Part shown: piece after piece, positions 8,843 to 17,925 of the stretch
Layout of the letters: each line of letters begins with the position of its first letter
How positions within the stretch are numbered: the first letter of the stretch is position 1
DNA from: Spirochaetaceae bacterium
GTDB lineage: Bacteria > Spirochaetota > Spirochaetia > DSM-27196 > SLAA01
NCBI GenBank assembly: GCA_007695055.1
Contig: REEM01000112.1
Coordinates: forward strand, 1 to 41,205
Direction of reading: 5' to 3'
Length of the DNA: 41,205 nucleotides
The notes under the pieces: generated by a model
The model's database searches: none
Seen by the model: only the letters and a program-made list of their open reading frames with translations
What the model was told of the DNA's origin: nothing
Translations under genes and position numbers: made by a program

Positions 8843-10516
8843 ATGAGAAGTCTCACTCGCACTCGTCGATTCTCAGGTATGTTTGTACTCATTCTTCCGC
8901 TGCTGGCAGGACTGCCAAGTCTGCTGCTGGCCGTAGATAGCCCAGCTCCTTCTGCACCGGAGGAGACAGATATCCTGCTCCCCACCCTCTTGATTGAGGT
9001 TGAGGACTTCGCGGCTGAAGCCATTTTGGCCGAACTACCACCCATTCGTGAGCTTCAGGTGCCGCGTGTAACTGCAGATGTATTTGAGGGTGCGGGTCCC
9101 TTTGCCACTGACGCGGCGCTTGCTATGCCTATGCCGCGGGAGGACTTTGATATAGGTGCCGGGCGCATGGTTGGTGAGTCCTCCATATTCAGTACCGGGC
9201 GTATTGGTGCCGGTTCAATGAATCACATCATTGGTGCAATTAGTCTGTACAAGCTAGGTGCCGACCCTCGCTTTCGTTTTGAGTTTTCTCATGAGGGTCT
9301 GGATGGATACTCACTGAAGGCGCCTGGGAGTGGCTATTTCCACAGTGAGAACTCAATTGACGGTTGGATAGCTGGGGGAATTGGACCGACCGAGGTGCAG
9401 TTTGAGGGAAGCTTCCTGGAACGAGAGGAAGGCCTCCAGAATAACTCGGAATACTATTCAAGCTCGCATCGTTATTTTTCTGGTGGTATTGATGTTTCCG
9501 GACAGCCTGCTCCGGGATTCATGATTACCGGAGGCTTACAGGCGGACTACAGCACAAGGATCTACACCGACGCAGATGATCCGCCGGGCGCCGAAGAAAC
9601 AGTCGCACGCCCTTTCTTGCGAGCAGCCTGGGAACTTGATCGGGTAGCGCTGCATTTTGACCTTGATAGCGAGTTCCAGGTGACGGACGATGATACCTGG
9701 AGTCGTGATTACTATCGTAATACCGTGAATAGCTCGATAGGAGTTGAGTATGCGCTGCGAGCGCCAGTTGTGCTTGGGGCTCAGGCCGGGGTTTTGTGGT
9801 GGGTTGACAATAACTTCTACTTTCCCTTTGGCCTCAGTATTGAAACCGCAGTTGGTCGATTTGCACTCCGAGCGGAGGGAGGCCTTGAGCTTGCACATCC
9901 GCGCTTTAGCGAACTATGGCGTACAACGCCTCTCATTTCGGTTGACGACCGCGCAGTGCCTGCACCTGAACAGAACTGGTTTGCCGAGGCCGCAGTTCAG
10001 TACCAACTACTTCCAGGAACACTTGAACTCAGTCCCGGACTGCGCTACGAGTATCGAGTAGATGCTATTGATACGCCTCGTTTCAATGCGCAAAAAGGCT
10101 CCTTCCCGGTGCAGTTGCGGGATAGGCAAACGCTTCGGCCTACGGTCAGCGCCTTGTTAACGCCTGGTGAAAACACCGAACTTTCGCTACGCTATGAGGC
10201 ATCCTTATTTGAGTTGCTGAGCACCGAGCCTACTCATGAGCTTGAGGTCGATGCAGCTTTGCAGCACTCATCCCGGCGTTTTGGCGGCGGAGCGTCGGCG
10301 CTTTGGAACTATCGTGAGGAAGTGCAACTACCGGACCTTGGATTGCGTTCCTTTTTTAGAATTTCCGAAGGGGTGGAACTAGAGGCTCGACTGCAAGATC
10401 TGCTTGAACCGGCTCTTTCGAACGGCAGAGCTGCCCGCGGTGACAGAATCACCGACGATTCCCCATTTATTCAACCTGGGTTCCGTTTCCTGATTACGGC
10501 TCAGATTTATCTTTAA
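8843..10516 (+). CDS. Outer-membrane beta-barrel protein (TonB-linked candidate)
   Basis: A 557-residue protein with a strongly basic signal peptide (RTRR then a hydrophobic core, likely cleavage after Ala30). From about residue 110 to the end the sequence is dominated by short alternating amphipathic stretches, many ending in aromatic residues, with Gly/Asn/Asp-rich turns. It closes with a terminal strand GFRFLITAQIYL, the pattern of a transmembrane beta-barrel. There is no full TonB-receptor plug domain of the usual ~130-150 residues. The N-terminal ~80 mature residues include DILLPTLLIEVED, which could serve as a TonB-box-like contact, though this is weak. The position directly before exbB-exbD-tonB makes it the most likely client of that system. 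Substrate unknown. Confidence 0.65.
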   Translation: MRSLTRTRRFSGMFVLILPLLAGLPSLLLAVDSPAPSAPEETDILLPTLLIEVEDFAAEAILAELPPIRELQVPRVTADVFEGAGPFATDAALAMPMPREDFDIGAGRMVGESSIFSTGRIGAGSMNHIIGAISLYKLGADPRFRFEFSHEGLDGYSLKAPGSGYFHSENSIDGWIAGGIGPTEVQFEGSFLEREEGLQNNSEYYSSSHRYFSGGIDVSGQPAPGFMITGGLQADYSTRIYTDADDPPGAEETVARPFLRAAWELDRVALHFDLDSEFQVTDDDTWSRDYYRNTVNSSIGVEYALRAPVVLGAQAGVLWWVDNNFYFPFGLSIETAVGRFALRAEGGLELAHPRFSELWRTTPLISVDDRAVPAPEQNWFAEAAVQYQLLPGTLELSPGLRYEYRVDAIDTPRFNAQKGSFPVQLRDRQTLRPTVSALLTPGENTELSLRYEASLFELLSTEPTHELEVDAALQHSSRRFGGGASALWNYREEVQLPDLGLRSFFRISEGVELEARLQDLLEPALSNGRAARGDRITDDSPFIQPGFRFLITAQIYL

Positions 10517-10528
10517 GGAGTAGAGAGA

Positions 10529-11137
10529 ATGATAACTCTTATTCAGCAGGGCGGCATAATACTTGTCATCATCATTGCACTTTCGGTAGCCGCCGTTGCG
10601 ATCATCGTCGAACGTCTACTGTACTTCCGTCGTATTCGCGGTGACGAAACCATGATCATTTCACGTTTGCGGAGCACGCTTGAGAAACATCATTATGATG
10701 AAGCTCTTTCTATCTGCGAGTCAAATCCCTCACCAATCAGCAACCTAATGAAGGTTGGAATTGACCATAAAGACTACTCCGAGGAAATTATCAAAGCCTC
10801 CATCACCGACGCGGCGAACCTTGAGATTCCAAAAATGGAGCGTTTTCTCACCAGTTTGGGAACTATTGCGCACATCTCGCCGCTCCTTGGTCTGCTCGGA
10901 ACGGTAACTGGAAACATTCGGGCCTTTGGTGTGCTGGGTGAGTTTGGCATGGGTGGAGACCCAGCAATCCTGGCACGTGGAATATCTGAGGCATTGGTGA
11001 CGACGGCTGCCGGGATTATCGTCGCGGTACCCGCTATCATTTTCTACAATTATCTGGTGAGCAAAGTAAACCACACCATTATTCACCTGGAAAACCGGGT
11101 CAGTGAGCTGGTGCTTGTACTGAAGGGGACAAGATAA
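10529..11137 (+). CDS. exbB: ExbB/TolQ/MotA-family proton-channel subunit
   Basis: A 202-residue inner-membrane protein. Transmembrane segments are visible near residues 8-28 (GGIILVIIIALSVAAVAIIV), about 115-135 (SPLLGLLGTVTGNIRAF) and 160-180 (TTAAGIIVAVPAIIFYNYL). The motif LGLLGTVTGNI and the Pro-containing last helix are the signature of ExbB/TolQ, which form the pentameric proton channel around ExbD. The start has AAGGAG 8 nt upstream (10515-10520). The stop overlaps the exbD start by one base (TAATG), showing translational coupling. The neighbouring tonB favours ExbB over TolQ. Confidence 0.9.
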   Translation: MITLIQQGGIILVIIIALSVAAVAIIVERLLYFRRIRGDETMIISRLRSTLEKHHYDEALSICESNPSPISNLMKVGIDHKDYSEEIIKASITDAANLEIPKMERFLTSLGTIAHISPLLGLLGTVTGNIRAFGVLGEFGMGGDPAILARGISEALVTTAAGIIVAVPAIIFYNYLVSKVNHTIIHLENRVSELVLVLKGTR

Positions 11138-11574
11138 TGCAGTTTCGTAGGCGTTTATCGCGAAACGCCAATGTCGACCTCATTCCCATGATTGATGTGG
11201 TGTTTCAGCTGGTGGTGTTCTTTATGGTGTCAAGCACCTTCATCATGACTCCTGGCATTAACCTTGATCTTCCCGGGTCAAGCTCCTCCGAGCCGGTTGT
11301 GGTCACGCGGACGATAGTGAGTGTGGTTTCGGCAGACGAGGTGTACCTCAATCGTGAGCGCTTCACTTTGCAAGAGCTGGATCTCGCACTGCGTAGCGCT
11401 TCAGCTCCGGATACTCGGGGCGAGCTTGCACCTGGTGAGGAGCCCGCGACCCGCAGTGTGGTGATAGAGGCGGATCGCTCGGTGTCGTATGAGCTGATGG
11501 TCCAGGTGTTAGATGTGCTGCGCCGTAACGGGTATCGCGGGGTAAACCTGAGAACTCGTGAGGAAATGAGGTAA
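11137..11574 (+). CDS. exbD: ExbD/TolR-family proton-channel subunit
   Basis: A 145-residue protein with one N-terminal transmembrane helix containing the essential aspartate of the family, Asp20 in LIPMIDVVFQLVVFFMVSS, followed by a periplasmic domain. It partners with ExbB to use the proton-motive force. The periplasmic part carries an extra hydrophilic segment (about residues 88-108, PDTRGELAPGEEPATR) between the two halves of the domain, slightly longer than the standard fold. It overlaps the exbB stop by one base and is followed after 10 nt by tonB. Confidence 0.9.
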   Translation: MQFRRRLSRNANVDLIPMIDVVFQLVVFFMVSSTFIMTPGINLDLPGSSSSEPVVVTRTIVSVVSADEVYLNRERFTLQELDLALRSASAPDTRGELAPGEEPATRSVVIEADRSVSYELMVQVLDVLRRNGYRGVNLRTREEMR

Positions 11575-11584
11575 ACTCCTATAT

Positions 11585-12673
11585 ATGGGAATGGATGTAC
11601 ATGAGAAAGAGCGACTTGGAATTGGCATTGCCGTTGCTCTGATACTCCATATCGGGATATTTGTAGGTCTCTCAGCACACGACTGGAGTACTGAGCTTCC
11701 TGAGTACACCGGCCCGGTGATTGTGGAGCTTGAGTCGAGTTTTGTGCCTTTACCGGATCCGCCGGAACCTGAACCGGTGACGGAACCTGAGCCGGAACTT
11801 GACATGAGCGAGCCCGCACCTCAGCCTGAGGACTTGCAGACACCCGCTGCCGAAGAAGCGCCTTCGGCGCCCCCAACCCAGCCAGCACCTACTCCTCCGG
11901 CGCAAACACAACCAACTCCTTCGCCGCGTCCAAGTCCTGCTCCGGCTCCCTCTCCGCGTCCGGCCCCAACCCCAGCACCGGTAGACCCACTCGCTCAGGC
12001 ACCCACGCGTAGTCAGGCCGAAATTGAGGCCGAAATTCGTGGTGAACGTCTGGATCCGGCCCCCGAGCGGGCGCGGCCCGAGCGTGATTTTGCTCCCGGT
12101 GATGTGCTCCCCGACGACAGTCCGGGTGAACTCCCTGAATGGGTGCGCAGCATTGAGGAACGTGGTATCAGCACCGCCGAAATGGACAGCCGTGACCTGC
12201 AGCAGGTGGCTCAGCGTATTGAACGAGACCCCGAGTTTGAAGCCACCCTACGCAGAGTCATTGCGGGTGTTGAGGCGGCGGCCCGTGATGGAAGCACAAG
12301 TCCTGGTACAGGTGATACCGGGTCAGCTGGAGAGCCAAGTCCCGACGGTATCGCAGGTGATCCCGGGACTGCGGATGGATCCGCTGCAATCACTGGTCTG
12401 CGTCAAGGCCGCGGCACCCCCGAGATGGAGTTCTCTTTCACTGCGCAGGAACTCTCAGCGCTTCCCCCAACTGTGACGATCGTCGTGGCTTTTGATGTTT
12501 TGCCATCTGGCCAGGTCGGCTCCTTGATGTTCGTTCGGCGTTCCGGGTATACTCCGGTCGATCAGAGGGTAGCCGACCGGATTCGACGCTGGAGTTTCTC
12601 CCGCATTGCTGGAACACAAACGGAAACCGGTTACTTCACACTGGTGATCTCACGCGAGGATGTAACACGTTAG
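11585..12673 (+). CDS. tonB: TonB energy transducer
   Basis: A 362-residue protein with the classical TonB plan. It has a short cytoplasmic start, one transmembrane anchor (about residues 13-33), then a long Pro/Glu- and Pro/Ala/Thr-rich periplasmic linker (about residues 45-150). A Gly/Asp/Ser-rich stretch follows, then a C-terminal TonB domain of ~85 residues with VAFDVLPSGQVGSLMFVRRSGY and IRRWSFSR. TonB couples the ExbB-ExbD motor to outer-membrane proteins. The linker is long enough to span a wide periplasm. ATG 11585 and ATG 11591 are both possible starts. The stop directly abuts the ATG of the following HAD gene. Confidence 0.9.
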   Translation: MGMDVHEKERLGIGIAVALILHIGIFVGLSAHDWSTELPEYTGPVIVELESSFVPLPDPPEPEPVTEPEPELDMSEPAPQPEDLQTPAAEEAPSAPPTQPAPTPPAQTQPTPSPRPSPAPAPSPRPAPTPAPVDPLAQAPTRSQAEIEAEIRGERLDPAPERARPERDFAPGDVLPDDSPGELPEWVRSIEERGISTAEMDSRDLQQVAQRIERDPEFEATLRRVIAGVEAAARDGSTSPGTGDTGSAGEPSPDGIAGDPGTADGSAAITGLRQGRGTPEMEFSFTAQELSALPPTVTIVVAFDVLPSGQVGSLMFVRRSGYTPVDQRVADRIRRWSFSRIAGTQTETGYFTLVISREDVTR

Positions 12674-13345
12674 ATGAGTTTACGCGCGGTCGCATTTGAT
12701 ATCGACGGTACTTTATACCCCAACTCAAGCATGTATCGCGTATCAATTCCATTTTTGGTACGCAATCTGGGGCTCATGCGCGCCTTTGGAAAGGTTCGCA
12801 AGCGCATTCGGGATATGCGTCCAGTTGAAGACTTCTATCGTGTCCAGGCAGAACTCCTTGGGAGGGAAATGGGGACAAATCCGGAGACCGCAGGCCGTCT
12901 CTTAGACCTGCGGGTCTATGGTGAGTGGGAGAAGTTGCTCCACCGCGTAGATCTCTACCCATTTGTGCGTGAGTGTATTGAGAGTTTTCGTGCTGCCGGG
13001 CTGTACATCGCTGTCTGCTCGGACTTTCCAGTTAAGTCAAAACTTGATGTGTTGGGCTTGTCTGATATCGACTGGGATCTGGCCTTCAGCACCGAGGAAA
13101 TTGGTTATTTGAAACCCAACCCCGAACCATTTGCTCACATTGCACGCGAACTCGGCGTCCCGCCTGGGGCGGTGCTGTACGTCGGTAATAGCTACAAGTA
13201 TGATATCGTTGGTGCAAAACTTGCAGGTATGCTTGCGGCCCACCTTTCAAAACGTCCGGCAGCGGACTCAATTGCCGACTTCACCTTTACACGGTTTCAG
13301 GATCTGCGGGACTGGGTGCTTGACTCAGGTTCTACGGCGCCTTAG
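12674..13345 (+). CDS. HAD-superfamily hydrolase
   Basis: A 223-residue phosphatase-like protein. HAD motif I is FDIDGTLYP with the nucleophile Asp9 and Asp11. Motif II is VCSDFP, the motif III lysine lies in GYLKPNP, and motif IV is YVGNSYKYDIVGA. A helical cap lies between motifs I and II. The family dephosphorylates small metabolites; the substrate cannot be assigned from sequence. The start codon touches the tonB stop (TAGATG), so it is co-transcribed with the TonB operon, but no functional link to TonB is evident. Confidence 0.85.
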   Translation: MSLRAVAFDIDGTLYPNSSMYRVSIPFLVRNLGLMRAFGKVRKRIRDMRPVEDFYRVQAELLGREMGTNPETAGRLLDLRVYGEWEKLLHRVDLYPFVRECIESFRAAGLYIAVCSDFPVKSKLDVLGLSDIDWDLAFSTEEIGYLKPNPEPFAHIARELGVPPGAVLYVGNSYKYDIVGAKLAGMLAAHLSKRPAADSIADFTFTRFQDLRDWVLDSGSTAP

Positions 13346-13403
13346 ACCGAGGTTTTGGACAACATGCGACAAACATCTGTATTCCGAAAAGCCGGAAGCG
13401 GTA

Positions 13404-13409
13404 TATACT
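13404..13409 (+). promoter_or_regulatory. Possible -10 element for the coiled-coil gene
   Basis: TATACT lies in the 95-nt gap before the coiled-coil gene, 31 nt before its ATG, leaving room for a normal leader with the GGAGAGG-type ribosome site at about 13429-13436. No convincing -35 hexamer is present at the right distance, so this is weak. Confidence 0.22.
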
Positions 13410-13440
13410 GTGGCCGATATAGGCAGCTGGGAGAGGGCAC

Positions 13441-16400
13441 ATGGTTTTCGGAGCCGGAAACGTAATAACCATTCTTTTGGTACTCATCATACTGATGATC
13501 TACCGTCGACTTGACACCAATAATCGTAGTCTTGAAAAAGTCAAAAGGTACGCAGAACGCGTTGAGCGGGACCTCGACGTGATTGTTGAGCAGCGGGCCA
13601 CTGTACTCAAGGACATGGGCATTGAGCTTGAGGTGAATCAAAAAGCTGCGCGCGAGCTTCTGAATAGAATACAACAGGTTGAGGAAGGCATGAAGACGCG
13701 TGCCGACCGCATTGAGGGCATTGGCGGACGTATTGACGAATATGACGGCGCGCTGCAAGAACTTGTTGAAATGACGCGTCGGGCCGAGGAAAACATTGCG
13801 CGTATTCGCACCGAGTCTGACTACATTGACAAAGTAGGTAAGCGTCTCAAGCTTGGTCAAGAACGCCTCAGCGAACTAGAACAGGGGCTTCCACGACTTT
13901 TGGAGCAGTTCACGGAGCAGAATGCCTCCCAGCTGAACGAGGTGGAACAGCGCATTGAGTCCGAGGCCGAGCAACGGGCACGTGGCCTGGAGCGTGAGAT
14001 CACAGTGGCTGCAGACCGGGTTGCGGGGTTTGAGGACTTCCTTAAGGACATTGAGTCTCGCGCGGACGACATAGCGCTTCGGACCGAGGGCACCATGGAA
14101 AAAAGCTTTCAGCAGATTTCCGAACAACTGCGTTCCCTCGTTGAGGAAAGCGGTGACAGCATAGAAGAACGGTTTGCTCGTTATCGCAGTGATATTGCGG
14201 AACTAGATGAGGAGTATCAGCAGCGTTTGGCGGTCGTGGCTGAAAAGGGGCGTAGCTTTGAGACCGAGGCGCTGTCAACACTGCGTGAAGACATTCAAAC
14301 CGATATAACCGCCCTCCGGGCAAGGCTTGAGACCGAGCTCAACGGCGTTTCCGAACAATTAGGCGAAAAATACACCGAGTTTAATGATCGGTATCATTCC
14401 AAGCTTGAAAAATTGCAGGACTCTCTCTACACGCTTGAGGAAACGCTATCTGGCAAAATCCAGGAAGTCGAGACACGTGGAAAGAGTCTCGCTGACGGCG
14501 TTCTAACCAAGATAAACCAAGATGTTGACGCTCAGACTCATAGCCTGCGTCAGGACATGGAGAAACGGCTTTCTGTGCTCAATAGTGAGGCAGACGCCTC
14601 GTTCAAGCGTATTGATATGCGTTTCGGTGAGCTGCAGGAAAAAGTAGAGAACAAGACCGAGCAAAGCAGGGGATTTGTAGAAGCCCTTGAGGAGCGTGTT
14701 ACTCAACTTCAGACGGCCTTCCAGAAGCAGGCTCAAGAGCTAGAAGAGCTTGCGGCCGCGGGGGATAAACAAGCAGAGCGTATTCGGGGTGAGTTCGCAG
14801 CAGAAGCGGAAGGCTTGGAAAGCGAAATCAAGGGCTTGCGGCAGGCAATTGGTGACAAGCTAGAGAAGGCGGCCACCACCATTGAAGCGACCGCACTCGG
14901 GAAACTGGAAAATAGACTTGGAGAGTATGAAAAGGAACTCGGATATCGTTTTGGCCGAATAGAGTCGGTATCTGGTGAGTTGGAACAGCTTGAGACTGCT
15001 TTGAAGGCCAACATGGAACGCGCCCAAGAGCGGCTTAGTTCACAGTTCACTGAGTACCGGAAACAACTGGCAGATGAACATGCCGTCGATACGGACAAGA
15101 GCCGAGAGGCCATGGCTGAGTTGTGGGCCAAGATGGACGAGATCGAACAAGGTGTTGCAGACCTCAAACAGCGGGCCTATGACAACGTTTCGGAGAAGCT
15201 CAAGGTATTCGAGGATGAGTTCTTTGCTGATCTCCGTGAGCGTGGCGCCGGAATGGAAGAGAGTCTCGAGAAATGGCGTAAGAGCGTGGATCAAGAGTTG
15301 CTGCGCATTTCGGACCAGGCGGCAGAGAACTTGCAAGAGAGTGAAGATAAGCACCGCATGACCTTGGAAGCCAAAATGCTCGAACTGGGCGATATCGTAG
15401 ATCACCGCTTTGCTGGTTTTGAAAAACGGGCCAATGCAGTCGAGGCCATGATTGAGAAAGAAAGCGCAGTTGCGCGAACTGCGTTGCAGCAGTTCGCCGA
15501 ACAGACTGAGAAGAGCATTGAGTCTACTCGGCTTGAACTTGAAAGACTCCTGAAGACCGAACTAGAAACAACGTCGGCAAGCGGGCAGGCCGATATCAAA
15601 CGCCTGGAAAGAACCTTAGGAGACGATATCGAGGATCTCCAGCGCTCGGTGGGTGAGGGACGCTCCGATATCAGTGGTGAGCTAGAGCAGACTAAAAGTG
15701 AACTTGCGGTATGGCAGGCACAGGTCTCTCAACAACTCAAGTCCTCGGAGGCAGATCTTAAGAATCAGTTTGTCGACTTCAAGGTTGGTGTCTCTGGAAC
15801 ACTGAGCGAGCTTAAGGACGAGTTCCAGCACGAACGTGACGAGCTTGTGGCGGAGAGCCGGGAACGACGCGAGTCGCTCAAGTCGGAATTGACAGGCCTA
15901 GGTTCACAGGTGAGCGATCTAAGGGAAGATCTTGAGAAACGCACCGAAGCAGTGCTTGAAGATTTTCAGCGTCAGTATCGGCAAATGATGTCCGACCTCG
16001 AGGAACAGTCTCGTGAACTTCAGGGTGAAACCGATTCCCGAACTCGTGAACTGCGTGGTTTCTTGCAGGATACACGGGAGCAGTTCGATTCCTTGCAGCA
16101 GAAGTTGTTTGGCCGGATTGAAGACGAGGCCCGAATCCTTGAGGTAACCCTCAACGAGATTGACAAACGGCAGAAGTCCTTCATTGAGCAGACACGAGTA
16201 TTTGAACGCGCAGACTCCCTAAAAATCGGTCTTCAGGAAGATATAGAGGCACTCAAGGGTGATTTAGCACGCGTAGAGGCAGAGCGGGCGGAAATTCGTG
16301 AGATTGAGGCCCAGTTCAGCCGCATTCGCAAGCTGGCTACTGAGGCCGGTGAGAAGATGGGAAAATTCACTGCCGAGAAGCGGCGCATAGATGCGCTTGA

Positions 16401-17070
16401 GACGGACTTCCAGAAAGTGCTGAGTATGGCAGCCACGGTTGACACAAAGCTGGAGCAGGTTGGAGCAGATTCGGATCTCTTGCAAGAGGTACAGACCAAA
16501 CTCAGAGCAGTCGATGATCTCCAGAAACAGGTAGCTGATCAGTTTGTTCGCTTGGAGAAAAAGCAGGCGGTCATTGAATCAACGGCAGACGGGGTAGACA
16601 AGAACTTTGAGTATCTCGACAGCCTAGAAAAAAGGCTTTCACAACTCCAAAGCGAGCTTGGAGCCCTTCCAAAACAGGTAGATTCGCTTAAGGTGACCAT
16701 TCGCGAACTGTCCCAGAACAAGAAGTCCGCCGACGAGGCAGCAAAGCAGATCTCTGGTCTGAGCAAACTCATGACCGATGTTGAGCAGCGTGCCGAAAGC
16801 CTACAGGCGGCGCGTGAGTGGCTCGCCCGCACCGAGACGCGGCTTGAACAGGTTGCCAAAGAGGCCGAGGATCAAATAAAGCTCCTTGCTACCCTTGTAA
16901 AAAAGGAAGGCAAAGCAGGTGCACAACGTGGCGCTCCCCCGGAAGATTCGCGAGAGGCAGTAGTTAAGCTTGCTAAACAAGGTTGGAAGGTAGAAGAAAT
17001 TGCTCGTGCAACGCAGGTCAGTCGCGGGGAAGTTGAACTCATACTCGAGCTTTCGGGCAAGAAGAGTTAG
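13441..17070 (+). CDS. Membrane-anchored giant coiled-coil protein (SpiroCoCo type)
   Basis: A 1209-residue protein with an N-terminal transmembrane helix (about residues 3-21, rich in Ile/Leu/Val) followed by more than 1,000 residues of Glu/Arg/Lys/Gln/Leu-rich sequence. This has heptad spacing and almost no Pro or Gly, so it is essentially continuous coiled coil. The last ~45 residues (DSREAVVKLAKQGWKVEE and onward) form a separate helix-turn-helix-like unit with IARATQVSRGEVELILEL. The architecture matches the large coiled-coil proteins annotated in spirochaetes as SpiroCoCo family; their function is not established. A helix of that length would reach roughly 150 nm if continuous. It may be structural, linking the inner membrane to a cytoplasmic partner, perhaps nucleic acid. 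It lies upstream of grpE and has its own Shine-Dalgarno site. Confidence 0.8.
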   Translation: MVFGAGNVITILLVLIILMIYRRLDTNNRSLEKVKRYAERVERDLDVIVEQRATVLKDMGIELEVNQKAARELLNRIQQVEEGMKTRADRIEGIGGRIDEYDGALQELVEMTRRAEENIARIRTESDYIDKVGKRLKLGQERLSELEQGLPRLLEQFTEQNASQLNEVEQRIESEAEQRARGLEREITVAADRVAGFEDFLKDIESRADDIALRTEGTMEKSFQQISEQLRSLVEESGDSIEERFARYRSDIAELDEEYQQRLAVVAEKGRSFETEALSTLREDIQTDITALRARLETELNGVSEQLGEKYTEFNDRYHSKLEKLQDSLYTLEETLSGKIQEVETRGKSLADGVLTKINQDVDAQTHSLRQDMEKRLSVLNSEADASFKRIDMRFGELQEKVENKTEQSRGFVEALEERVTQLQTAFQKQAQELEELAAAGDKQAERIRGEFAAEAEGLESEIKGLRQAIGDKLEKAATTIEATALGKLENRLGEYEKELGYRFGRIESVSGELEQLETALKANMERAQERLSSQFTEYRKQLADEHAVDTDKSREAMAELWAKMDEIEQGVADLKQRAYDNVSEKLKVFEDEFFADLRERGAGMEESLEKWRKSVDQELLRISDQAAENLQESEDKHRMTLEAKMLELGDIVDHRFAGFEKRANAVEAMIEKESAVARTALQQFAEQTEKSIESTRLELERLLKTELETTSASGQADIKRLERTLGDDIEDLQRSVGEGRSDISGELEQTKSELAVWQAQVSQQLKSSEADLKNQFVDFKVGVSGTLSELKDEFQHERDELVAESRERRESLKSELTGLGSQVSDLREDLEKRTEAVLEDFQRQYRQMMSDLEEQSRELQGETDSRTRELRGFLQDTREQFDSLQQKLFGRIEDEARILEVTLNEIDKRQKSFIEQTRVFERADSLKIGLQEDIEALKGDLARVEAERAEIREIEAQFSRIRKLATEAGEKMGKFTAEKRRIDALETDFQKVLSMAATVDTKLEQVGADSDLLQEVQTKLRAVDDLQKQVADQFVRLEKKQAVIESTADGVDKNFEYLDSLEKRLSQLQSELGALPKQVDSLKVTIRELSQNKKSADEAAKQISGLSKLMTDVEQRAESLQAAREWLARTETRLEQVAKEAEDQIKLLATLVKKEGKAGAQRGAPPEDSREAVVKLAKQGWKVEEIARATQVSRGEVELILELSGKKS

Positions 17071-17211
17071 TGAACACTTAAATGGTGCCCCAATAAAGGT
17101 TTATGTCCACGGCTCGGCTCATGCCGCTGCGCCGGTTTTTGGTTCGGCTTGACCTTTCACGGTGCAGTCGATACCTTATACATTAAAGAAACAACGCCAG
17201 AGGTACTTGTT

Positions 17212-17853
17212 ATGTCCAGCCAAGCAAAGAAGGGCGGGGAAGCGGAAGCGGAAGCATCCGCAGAACACCCCGAATCAACGCCACAGCAGAGTACCCCTGA
17301 GTCCAACCTGGACCAACAGGAGGCTTCGACCGAGGCGGAAACTCCGCAGGCCCCGCAAACCGATGTCGAAGAAACTGCTGAGTTAGAGAAGCTACGAGCA
17401 CAGATCAGTGAGCTTGAGGCGGAAAACAGTGAGCTCAAGGATCGCTACCTGCGCAAACAGGCAGACTTTGAGAATTTCCGTAAACGTAGTATAAGGGAAA
17501 GAGAAGAGACGGTTGCCTACTCGAACCAACAACTACTCAATGACCTCGTTACCGTTATTGACGACTTTGAACGGGCAGTCAAGTCCGCCGAGGAGTCACG
17601 TGATTTCGACTCGTTTCACAACGGAATTGTGCTTATTGAGAAACAGCTAACATCAATGCTCGAACGCAAATGGGGCCTCAAACGCTTTGACTCTGAAGGC
17701 GAGGAGTTTGACCCACAACGGCATGAGGCTGTTCTGAGCGAGCCGAGCGAAGAGTTTGAGCATCCAACAGTGCTTGAAGATTTACAGAAAGGGTATTTTT
17801 TGAACGACCGCGTTTTGCGTTCTGCAAAAGTTAAGGTCGCAATGCCGAGTTGA
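17212..17853 (+). CDS. grpE: Nucleotide-exchange factor GrpE
   Basis: GrpE releases ADP from DnaK. The 213-residue product has an acidic, Glu/Ser/Thr/Pro-rich disordered N-terminus (~60 residues), then the long dimerisation helix (ELEKLRAQISELEAENSEL) with the family motif RKQADFENFRKR. The C-terminal beta domain contains FDPQRHEAV, HPTVLEDLQKGY and VLRSAKVKVA. ATG 17212 fits best; in-frame upstream codons back to 17149 would add a sequence unlike GrpE. An AGAGG lies about 9 nt upstream. It begins the cluster grpE-dnaK-dnaJ. The 141-nt gap before it contains TTGACC at 17149-17154 but no clear matching -10, and no CIRCE (HrcA) inverted repeat is visible. Confidence 0.93.
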   Translation: MSSQAKKGGEAEAEASAEHPESTPQQSTPESNLDQQEASTEAETPQAPQTDVEETAELEKLRAQISELEAENSELKDRYLRKQADFENFRKRSIREREETVAYSNQQLLNDLVTVIDDFERAVKSAEESRDFDSFHNGIVLIEKQLTSMLERKWGLKRFDSEGEEFDPQRHEAVLSEPSEEFEHPTVLEDLQKGYFLNDRVLRSAKVKVAMPS

Positions 17854-17925
17854 GCCGCATCTACAGCAGCTTAAGGCACATATTGGTACATAATCCGGGA
17901 TAACCGAGATAAGAGGAGCAAGACG

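Noticed and set aside
11205-11888. 227-residue minus-strand frame under exbD/tonB
   Set aside because: Ser/Thr/Pro/Gln-rich shadow of the Pro-rich TonB linker and ExbD; no start signals.
11760-12000. Repeated Pro-rich DNA in tonB as a possible CRISPR or minisatellite
   Set aside because: Units are irregular and coding for a known type of TonB linker; no spacer-repeat structure.
17110-17150. Possible terminator hairpin between the coiled-coil gene and grpE
   Set aside because: Only a 4-bp CGGC/GCCG stem is found near the T-run, too weak to call.
17149-17182. Heat-shock or sigma-70 promoter before grpE (TTGACC with TATACA)
   Set aside because: The spacer would be 22 nt to TATACA and no good -10 lies at 16-18 nt; not called as a feature.
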